Notes under the pieces: model-generated | What the model saw: only the letters and a program-made list of their open reading frames with translations | What the model was told of the DNA's origin: nothing | The model's database searches: none | Shown here: piece by piece, positions 6,637 to 11,201 of the stretch | How the letters are laid out: each line of letters starts with the position of its first letter | Numbering within the stretch: the first letter of the stretch is position 1 | Assembly (NCBI GenBank): GCA_016926315.1 | Contig: JAFGOU010000107.1 | Span: 1 to 11,201 of the forward strand | DNA from: Chitinispirillaceae bacterium | GTDB taxonomy: Bacteria; Fibrobacterota; Chitinivibrionia; Chitinivibrionales; Chitinispirillaceae | DNA length: 11,201 bases | Direction of reading: 5' to 3' | Program-made: the position numbers and the translations under genes

Positions 6637-6792
6637 TCAATATATATCAGGATAATAGTTTCCCTTCAAGTTCATGATCTCCACGCACTGCGGCGTGTTG
6701 TTGAAAACCCCTTTTGCGCGCGGGTATGCCCGGTTAAAAGAATCCGCAGGGCCGGTAAAGGTGCCGCAAGCGCCATTTTTTGGCGTTTTCGG
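6637..6792 (-). other. Open frame without start, possible 3' relic of a gene
   Basis: Read on the minus strand, this stretch is open for 51 codons up to TGA at 6639-6637, with protein-like wording such as PADSFNRAYPRAKGVF and CVEIMNLKGNYYPDIY and no ATG before codon 40. Its TGA overlaps the alternative TTG start of the wyl gene. It could be the tail of a gene cut off when the cassette or tRNA segment arrived. A 12-codon leader peptide from the ATG near 6675 (GGAG just upstream) is another option. A chance open frame is also quite possible. Confidence 0.25.
6641..6669 (-). promoter_or_regulatory. Putative promoter of the wyl cassette
   Basis: On the minus strand TTGAAG (6669-6664) and TATATA (6646-6641) are separated by 17 bases. 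Transcription would begin near 6634, leaving a leader of only about six bases before the ATG at 6628. It lies downstream of the tRNA terminator, so the cassette would have its own transcription. Confidence 0.4.
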
Positions 6793-6815
6793 GAAAATGA
6801 GAAAGGTGGAAAAAT

Positions 6816-6864
6816 GAAAAAAGAAAGCCCCGAAACTCGCATAATTTCAATGAGTTTCGGGGCT
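6816..6864 (-). terminator. Strong intrinsic terminator of the tRNA-Lys transcript
   Basis: A perfect 13-bp stem (AGCCCCGAAACTC at 6826-6838 with GAGTTTCGGGGCT at 6852-6864) closes a 13-base loop. On the minus strand it is followed by TTTCTTTTTT. It lies just past the 3' end of the tRNA and separates tRNA transcription from the wyl cassette. Confidence 0.88.
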
Positions 6865-6870
6865 CTTTAG

Positions 6871-6946
6871 TGGTACACCATCTAGGATTTGAACCTAGGA
6901 CCTACTGATTAAGAGTCAGTTGCTCTACCAACTGAGCTAATGGTGC
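6871..6946 (-). tRNA. tRNA-Lys (CUU)
   Basis: The 76-base minus-strand sequence folds as a full cloverleaf. The acceptor stem is GCACCAT with ATGGTGT, the D arm contains AGCTCAGTTGGTAGAGC, the anticodon stem ACTGA/TCAGT encloses CTCTTAA, and the T arm contains GGTTCAAATCC. The 3' ACCA is encoded. The anticodon CTT reads the lysine codon AAG. The first acceptor pair is G1-U72, a wobble where tRNA-Lys normally has G-C. The gene's 3' end faces the wyl cassette and its 5' side faces the three tandem fragments. Confidence 0.95.
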
Positions 6947-7014
6947 GTATTCTTAACTCCAGACCTGCTGATTAATCCCGATCGCTATCGGGATACCAGC
7001 TGAGCTAATGGTGC
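6947..7014 (-). repeat. tRNA-Lys fragment repeat, copy 1 (nearest the tRNA)
   Basis: First of three 68-bp head-to-tail units. Read on the minus strand, a unit starts exactly like the tRNA (GCACCATTAGCTCAGYTGGTA). It then has TCCCGATAGCGATCGGGA in place of the tRNA's GAGCAACTGACTC, rejoins the tRNA at TTAATCAG, keeps AGGTC, and ends in TGGAGTTAAGAATAC without T arm or 3' acceptor strand. The junctions with matching tRNA sequence are exact on both sides of the replaced block. It cannot make a normal tRNA. Confidence 0.9.
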
Positions 7015-7082
7015 GTAATCTTGTTTCCAGACCTGCTGATTAATCCCGATCGCTATCGGGATACCAACTGAGCTAATGGTGC
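7015..7082 (-). repeat. tRNA-Lys fragment repeat, copy 2
   Basis: Same 68-bp design as copy 1. The D-arm text is CAGTTGG, identical to the real tRNA. The 3' spacer differs from copies 1 and 3 (GGAAACAAGATTAC instead of GGAGTTAAGAATAC), so the units have begun to diverge outside the hairpin and tRNA-derived parts. Confidence 0.9.
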
Positions 7083-7150
7083 GTATTCTTAACTCCAGAC
7101 CTGCTGATTAATCCCGATCGCTATCGGGATACCAGCCGAGCTAATGGTGC
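7083..7150 (-). repeat. tRNA-Lys fragment repeat, copy 3 (outermost)
   Basis: Same 68-bp design; the D-arm text is CGGCTGG. Its 5' end (7150) would be met first by transcription from the minus strand. The 20-base hairpin core is identical in all three copies. Confidence 0.9.
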
Positions 7151-7190
7151 AATAATTCTATACGTCAGAAACCGCCATTACTGCGCGGGT

Positions 7191-7220
7191 AAAAATAAAA
7201 CAGGCGGACAAAAACCGCAA
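7191..7220 (-). promoter_or_regulatory. Weak terminator of the DUF4143 gene and/or promoter of the tRNA array
   Basis: Just after the stop codon of the DUF4143 gene the minus strand has GCGG, a 7-base loop, CCGC, then TTTTATTTTT within a few bases. This looks like a weak intrinsic terminator (4-bp stem). The same bases read as TTGCGG, 17 bases, TATTTT, a possible promoter about 40 bases before the first tRNA-like unit. I cannot tell which applies. Confidence 0.3.
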
Positions 7221-7231
7221 CAAACGGAATT

Positions 7232-8458
7232 TCAGGATACCAGAAGGGAAAGCGGTATCGCCCAGATATTTTTATCGATACGTATGGATTCGGTGCCGTT
7301 GTAAGCAAGGATTGCCTTTGTTCCGGACGGAGACAGCCGTAAAAACGCTTGCAATCCTCCGGTATCACCATCGTTGAAACGGGATGCTCCTTTTATTTCC
7401 AGTGCGAGCAACTCCCTGCCTGATTCTATAATAAAATCCACTTCATGGCGTCCCTGAACGCTCCAGTAATACATTCCGGCCGACGGGAGAAACGCCTCGA
7501 TAATCGAAGAAAGGTTCTGGGCAACCCAGGTCTCAAGCATCTGACCCCACATGACATCACGCGATAACGCTCCCGCCCCGGTAATACCGGATAAATGACA
7601 GGCAAAACCTGAATCGGTAAAGTAAATCTTGGGCGCTTTAATGATCCGGCTGGAACGGTTTTTCAGATAAGGAGGTAATGTGCGCAGGAGGAACGAGGTC
7701 TGTGCCAGATTCAGATACCGTGTTGTCGTCATGGCATTCAACTTGGCGTCCCGTCCCAGTTCACTGATATTCAAGATCCTGCCTGAGCGCAACGCGGAAA
7801 GCTGCATAAGCTGGTGGAAGACGACCAGATCAACCACATTGCTGAGCTGCCGCAGGTCTCTTTCCATATATGTCTGTTCGAACCCTTTGAACCACGTTGC
7901 CGGATTACCGCCTTTCTCCAGACATACGGACGGCATTCCTCCGCGCAGCACATCGCCTGACACAACCGGTCTGGACGCGCTGCCGGGCAACTTCATCTCT
8001 GACTGAATAAAAGAAGAGAGAAAAGGCCTTCGGTTCGTCTGTTGACGGATCTCGCGGTGATCGAACGGATTGAGCACCAGATACACGGCACGGCCGGCAA
8101 GCGTTTCAGTAACGGTCTTCAGGAGCGACAGGTTTGCTGAACCGGACACAATAAATCTGCCGGGATGACGTTTCCGATCCACCATCCTTTTTATGACCGG
8201 CAGAAGTTCGGGGCAGCGCTGGACTTCGTCGATGGTCATCGGCCCGCCTTCCGAAAGCAGTCCTTCGGGATCGCGGCGCGCAGCCTCAATCGCCGAAAAA
8301 TCGTCCATCGTGATATAGCGCCGTTTGGAAAACCGCGGGTCTTTCAGTAAAAGCGTGCTCTTTCCCACCTGGCGCATACCGGTAATAACGACGACCGGCA
8401 TCGACTCAAGCGCGCCGGCAACCGCATCCGCCATGTCCCGCTTGTGGTAGGTTGTCAT
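7232..8458 (-). CDS. ATP-binding protein with DUF4143 domain
   Basis: A complete 408-residue protein of a common family of archaeal and bacterial ATPases. The N-terminal P-loop domain has Walker A GMRQVGKST (27-35), Walker B TIDEVQ with D77-E78, and a sensor-like SGSANL (105-110). The C-terminal DUF4143 half holds EVDFIIE (339-345) and LEIKG (353-357), an E...D...ExK arrangement resembling a PD-(D/E)XK nuclease site that is intact here, unlike in the DUF2130-like protein. The molecular role of the family is unsettled, with links to mobile or conflict-related loci. The gene stands alone, 81 bases downstream of the lipoprotein gene, and has a good promoter of its own but no clear Shine-Dalgarno sequence. 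Confidence 0.93.
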   Translation of the reverse strand: MTTYHKRDMADAVAGALESMPVVVITGMRQVGKSTLLLKDPRFSKRRYITMDDFSAIEAARRDPEGLLSEGGPMTIDEVQRCPELLPVIKRMVDRKRHPGRFIVSGSANLSLLKTVTETLAGRAVYLVLNPFDHREIRQQTNRRPFLSSFIQSEMKLPGSASRPVVSGDVLRGGMPSVCLEKGGNPATWFKGFEQTYMERDLRQLSNVVDLVVFHQLMQLSALRSGRILNISELGRDAKLNAMTTTRYLNLAQTSFLLRTLPPYLKNRSSRIIKAPKIYFTDSGFACHLSGITGAGALSRDVMWGQMLETWVAQNLSSIIEAFLPSAGMYYWSVQGRHEVDFIIESGRELLALEIKGASRFNDGDTGGLQAFLRLSPSGTKAILAYNGTESIRIDKNIWAIPLSLLVS

Positions 8459-8470
8459 AATTTAACATCA

Positions 8471-8499
8471 AATATAGTCTTTTTGACACATATCGTCAA
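8471..8499 (-). promoter_or_regulatory. Strong promoter of the DUF4143 gene, near-leaderless, with internal inverted repeat
   Basis: On the minus strand TTGACG (8499-8494), 17 bases, and TATATT (8476-8471) closely match sigma70 consensus. Transcription should start near 8464, about five bases before the ATG at 8458, and no ribosome binding site is visible, so the mRNA may be leaderless. TTGAC and GTCAA form a 5-bp inverted repeat (8483-8487 with 8495-8499) over the -35 region, a possible operator. Confidence 0.55.
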
Positions 8500-8539
8500 G
8501 GCGTTTTCCGGTTCTTCGGATGGATTTATCCGCCCGCTG

Positions 8540-9163
8540 TCAGCGGCCCGAAATCAGGTTCAGCGCGGCCATGAATGCCTTGCCGGCCAGCCCGCCCAGG
8601 TCCGGCCGCGTGTCGACCGCGTCGCTCACCAGGTCGAGCGTCATGGTCCGCGAGCCGAGCGCGGGCACGCCCCTGGTGCCGCCGGTCTCGACCGGCAGGA
8701 GGTTGAACAGCAGGTCCGCGCTCACCCGGTACGGGATCCGGTCGCCGTAGACGACCTTGCTCAGGACCGTCTTTGAAAACAGCTGATTGTCAAGCATGAT
8801 CCTGAACGGCACCGTAATGGTCGTCTGGGAATTGGGCTCCACGGCGAACGACGGCACCGGCGCCTGGATCCCGCGCGCCGCGCGGGAGGTGTCGCTCACC
8901 CGGAGCATGAAGCTCGCGCCGTCGAATACCGCGCGGGTGGCGTTGTCGTTTTTCGCCGTGACCCTGCAGTTCACCGCGATGCCGTAGTCGGAGAGCTTCA
9001 AACTGATCAGGCCCGGCGGGGTCACGAGCGAGACGCCGATGCCGCTGAACGAAAAATTGACAAGAAAGACATTGAGCCTCTCGCCCAGAAAATTGAGCGC
9101 CGCGCAGGAGCTTAATAATAGTGAAATCAATACGGCTATGACAAGAACTGTTTTTTTAATCAT
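8540..9163 (-). CDS. Small lipoprotein, LEA2/WHy-like domain
   Basis: A 207-residue protein beginning with a lysine-rich n-region, a hydrophobic core and the lipobox LLSSC, with C20 as the predicted lipidated cysteine, so it should be membrane anchored on the periplasmic side. The remainder is beta-rich and resembles LEA type 2 domains: a segment around VNCRVTAKNDNATRAVFDG followed by a later TTITVPFRIML strand, as in proteins with one or two LEA2 repeats. Function in bacteria is not settled; stress tolerance or envelope roles are proposed for the family. The ATG is preceded by GAAGGGG at good spacing. It is probably an ordinary chromosomal gene. The domain call is less sure than the lipoprotein call. 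Confidence 0.8.
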   Translation of the reverse strand: MIKKTVLVIAVLISLLLSSCAALNFLGERLNVFLVNFSFSGIGVSLVTPPGLISLKLSDYGIAVNCRVTAKNDNATRAVFDGASFMLRVSDTSRAARGIQAPVPSFAVEPNSQTTITVPFRIMLDNQLFSKTVLSKVVYGDRIPYRVSADLLFNLLPVETGGTRGVPALGSRTMTLDLVSDAVDTRPDLGGLAGKAFMAALNLISGR

Positions 9164-9546
9164 ATTTTCCCCTTCAAGATAATTGTTTTTCAGCTAAAGG
9201 CCTTATTCGGGGTGGCGGGTGGGCGGCTCCCGTGCAGATTTCGGGCATCCGTTACCCGCACCCTCATGCTCTGTCGCGGAAAATCAAACCCCCGCTATCA
9301 AGAATATATAATGGCGTCAGCTGCTTTCGCGTGAGGAAGACTCCCTTCGGGAGGGCGGCCGGGCCCGGTTACCCCGCAAAGATGACCTCTCCCCGCTGCT
9401 GTCGCATCACCCCTCTCCCGATGAGCGAGGGGTTTCCTGAAAGGGTGCCTGACAGTCCCCCCAAACAGATGCTCGTTGCTCGGCATGAAACCTGCGAGGG
9501 GGTGACTGGGCTCAGCCATCCATAAGATAGTGAATATTATTCGGCC
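9164..9546. other. Intergenic stretch, no gene supported
   Basis: About 380 bases between argJ and the lipoprotein gene. The centre (9335-9500) is GC-rich with short hairpins: CTCCC/GGGAG at 9341-9353, and a 7-bp stem at 9409-9415 with 9427-9433. None has a T-run on either strand, so no terminator is called. A 97-codon plus-strand frame here has no ribosome binding site and an unconvincing composition. The lipoprotein promoter must lie in the right-hand flank of 9163, but I see no good match. Confidence 0.5.
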
Positions 9547-10785
9547 TTAGGTATGGTATTCGGCATTGATCTTCACATAATCATAACTGAAATCACACGT
9601 GTGGGCCACGGCGCTCTTTTCCCCGCACCCCAGGTTTATATCTATGGCAACCACCTTTTGCGACAGCAGCTTTGAAACCTTTTTCTCGTCGAACGGCGCG
9701 GGCTGGAGGTTCCTGAACACCGTAACGCCGCAGATTGAAATGCTCATCTTTTCCCGCGAGAACGCGGTGCCTGAATAGCCCACGGCGCACGCGATCCGTC
9801 CCCAGTTCGGGTTGTTGCCGAAGAGCGCGCACTTCACGAGGTTCGAGTTCGCCACCGCCTTCGCTGCCCTGCGCGCGCCCGCCTCGCTCCCTGCGCCGGA
9901 GATCGTTATCTCCACACGCTTGGTCGCGCCCTCGCCGTCGGCCGCTATCTTCCTGCAGAGCTCGCTGCACACCTCGAACAGTCCCTCTTCAAATACCTGC
10001 GTCTCCGGCTCGGACGAGACCGAAAGCCCGGACGCCCCGCCCGCCAGCACCAGCACCATGTCGTTCGTCGAGGTGTCGCCGTCCACGGTCAGATTGTTGA
10101 AGGTCCGGTCCACCGCGCGCCTGACCATGGCGGAGAGCCGCCCGGCCGCCACCCGCGCGTCGGTCGTGATGAAAGCGAGCATGGTCGCCATGTTCGGGCA
10201 GATCATGCCCGATCCCTTGACGCACCCGCCGATGACGATGTTCCCGGAGAGCATCTTCACCCGAACCGCGGCCTCCTTGGCGGCCGTGTCGGTCGTCATG
10301 ATGGCGCGGGCGAACCGCGTCCCGCCGTCGGGCGACAGGAGCGTGACCGCCTGCCGCAGGCCGTCGGCAATCTTTTCCATGGGGAGGAACTTCCCGATCA
10401 TGCCGGTGGAGGCCACGAGGACGGCCTCCGGCGGCACGCGCAGTACCAGGCCGGCGAGCTCTGCGGTCCGGGCCGTGTCCTTTTCGCCCTGCGCCCCGGT
10501 GCAGGCGTTCGCGCAGCCGCTGTTCGCCACGACCGCCCGTATGCCGTCCGAGGGCAGTAGCTTTTCGCACCAGTCAACGCTCGACGCCCGTATCGCGTTG
10601 GTGGTGAAGGTGCCGGCGGCCGTACAGCCGGTGGCGCTCGAGAGCAGAGCGAGGTCGTCCTTCTCTTCCGTCTTTATGCCGGCGCGGACCCCCGCGGCCG
10701 AGAACCCCTTTGCCGCAGTCACGCCGCCCGGGATATGGGTGATGAGATATCTGAGGCTCTTTTTCAGTATCTTCGTTTTCGCCAC
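9547..10785 (-). CDS. argJ: Glutamate N-acetyltransferase / N-acetylglutamate synthase (ArgJ)
   Basis: ArgJ transfers the acetyl group from N-acetylornithine to glutamate, recycling acetyl groups in arginine biosynthesis; some versions also use acetyl-CoA. From the chosen GTG start the protein has 412 residues, the usual size. The self-cleavage site is present as MATML with T201 as the expected new N-terminal nucleophile of the beta chain, after the KGSGMICPN segment. TGMIG at 127-131 supplies the oxyanion-hole Thr-Gly, NSGCANACTG matches the conserved NSGxANACTG block, and the C-terminus DFSYDYVKINAEYHT is typical. The GTG at 10785 is preferred because AAGGAA precedes it at good spacing and family homology begins there; an ATG at 10947 would add 54 residues of unrelated text. 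No other arg gene is visible, so it is probably transcribed alone. Confidence 0.95.
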   Translation of the reverse strand: MAKTKILKKSLRYLITHIPGGVTAAKGFSAAGVRAGIKTEEKDDLALLSSATGCTAAGTFTTNAIRASSVDWCEKLLPSDGIRAVVANSGCANACTGAQGEKDTARTAELAGLVLRVPPEAVLVASTGMIGKFLPMEKIADGLRQAVTLLSPDGGTRFARAIMTTDTAAKEAAVRVKMLSGNIVIGGCVKGSGMICPNMATMLAFITTDARVAAGRLSAMVRRAVDRTFNNLTVDGDTSTNDMVLVLAGGASGLSVSSEPETQVFEEGLFEVCSELCRKIAADGEGATKRVEITISGAGSEAGARRAAKAVANSNLVKCALFGNNPNWGRIACAVGYSGTAFSREKMSISICGVTVFRNLQPAPFDEKKVSKLLSQKVVAIDINLGCGEKSAVAHTCDFSYDYVKINAEYHT

Positions 10786-10808
10786 AACGGGTTCCTTCTT
10801 GTGCTGGT

Positions 10809-10828
10809 TTTTATCGCTTCCGATAAAA
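10809..10828. promoter_or_regulatory. Perfect 8-bp inverted repeat in the argJ leader
   Basis: TTTTATCG and CGATAAAA flank the four bases CTTC, 24 bases before the argJ GTG and next to an AT block (TATATATATTTT on the minus strand) that could be a -10 region. Position and symmetry suit an operator or a 5' hairpin. It does not look like the classical ArgR box. Confidence 0.4.
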
Positions 10829-11120
10829 TATATATACAGCTCGTTAAAAAGATTGCGCGATTGTAACGCATTTACTGCAGGGGCCTGCGCTCCTTCCCTG
10901 AGGCACCCGTCCCTTCGGGCCACCCCTGAGGGACCCTTTGAGCGCAAACCCCTTCCTCAATGCTTCAATACAAAAAAAGGTAAATTTTATTGGATTTCAA
11001 TGGTACAGAGTTTGAGGGTGGGGGTACACAGAAGCGGAAAACCCGCACAAACGGCGCCCACCCCCTACCCCGTCAAAAGCCTTCAGCCAAAAAACATTTC
11101 CATTAATTATTTGAAGTCAG
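10829..11120. other. argJ upstream region, no gene supported
   Basis: AT-rich near 10830-10870, then a GC-rich patch (10871-10960) with a direct repeat CCCTGAGG at 10896-10903 and 10924-10931 and a CCCTTCGGG hairpin at 10911-10919, then more even sequence. A plus-strand frame crosses it but is the antisense shadow of argJ. I see no tRNA or recognisable gene. Confidence 0.45.
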
Positions 11121-11201
11121 TAGTGTCCGGTTAAAAATATGAGATAAGGGGGTTGCAGACCTATTTTTATCGTTGGATTGTAGTAAAAAAATTGACGATA
11201 G
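11121..11201. mobile_element. Possible left end of an insertion sequence (partial)
   Basis: TAGTGTCCGGTTAAAAAT at 11121 resembles terminal repeats I associate with IS4-type elements. It is followed by about 70 bases of AT-rich, non-coding leader that could precede a transposase gene beyond the window. No transposase coding, second end or target duplication is visible here, so this rests on remembered similarity. Confidence 0.3.

Noticed and set aside
6771..6789. CGCCA/TGGCG hairpin followed by TTTTC as a plus-strand terminator
   Set aside because: Only five base pairs and no plus-strand gene upstream to terminate.
6871..7150. Regularly spaced repeats resembling a small CRISPR array
   Set aside because: The units are contiguous and tRNA-derived, the spacers are short and nearly identical, and no cas gene is present.
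9341..9353. CTCCC/GGGAG hairpin as terminator between argJ and the lipoprotein gene
   Set aside because: No T-run follows on either strand.
9232..9525. 97-codon plus-strand frame in the argJ-lipoprotein gap
   Set aside because: No ribosome binding site, no recognisable domain and a composition like non-coding GC-rich spacer.
10786..10947. N-terminal extension of ArgJ to the ATG at 10947
   Set aside because: The extra 54 residues do not resemble ArgJ, run through a GC-rich hairpin patch, and a GTG with a good ribosome binding site starts exactly where family similarity begins.
9812..11134. Long plus-strand open frame of 440 codons
   Set aside because: Mostly antisense to argJ; its Ser/Ala/Pro/Arg-rich wording is typical of a shadow frame in GC-rich coding sequence.

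Overview
The window looks like an accessory region of a Gram-negative-type bacterial chromosome with moderate to high GC. The evidence is a lipobox lipoprotein, a bacterial tRNA-Lys with encoded CCA, sigma70-like promoters and Shine-Dalgarno sites. I cannot name the phylum from sequence alone.

Layout. (1) 1-1390: AT-rich leader with promoter and inverted repeat, then a complete self-inhibited Fic protein with a C-terminal winged helix. (2) 1384-2472: two decayed genes on the plus strand. One is a metallo-beta-lactamase/beta-CASP-type relic that has lost its 5' end and apparently an internal block. The other is a frameshifted relic of a small conserved protein. (3) 2495-6640: a compact minus-strand cassette read wyl regulator, zinc-finger/coiled-coil DUF2130-like protein, orphan Cys/His/Gly-rich protein, FtsH-like AAA+ ATPase, tiny Cys/His protein. 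(4) 6816-7150: strong terminator, tRNA-Lys(CUU), then three 68-bp tandem copies of a mutilated tRNA-Lys 5' region in which the 5' side of the anticodon arm is replaced by a perfect hairpin. (5) 7232-8458: ATPase with DUF4143 nuclease-like C-terminus, probably from a near-leaderless promoter. (6) 8540-9163: small lipoprotein with a LEA2-like domain. (7) 9547-10785: argJ, a core arginine-biosynthesis gene, probably with a GTG start. (8) 11121-11201: possible end of an insertion sequence running off the window.

Interpretation. The wyl/DUF2130-like/orphan/AAA+ block is the best candidate for an undescribed system. Its genes share one strand, most have good ribosome binding sites, it abuts the 3' end of a tRNA gene, and its far side meets dead genes. 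WYL regulators often control phage-defence operons. A plausible but unproven reading is a regulated ATPase complex in which a nuclease-fold protein that has lost its E-x-K pair acts as scaffold or sensor. The tandem tRNA-Lys fragments are the second unusual signal and are independent of the cassette's coding genes.
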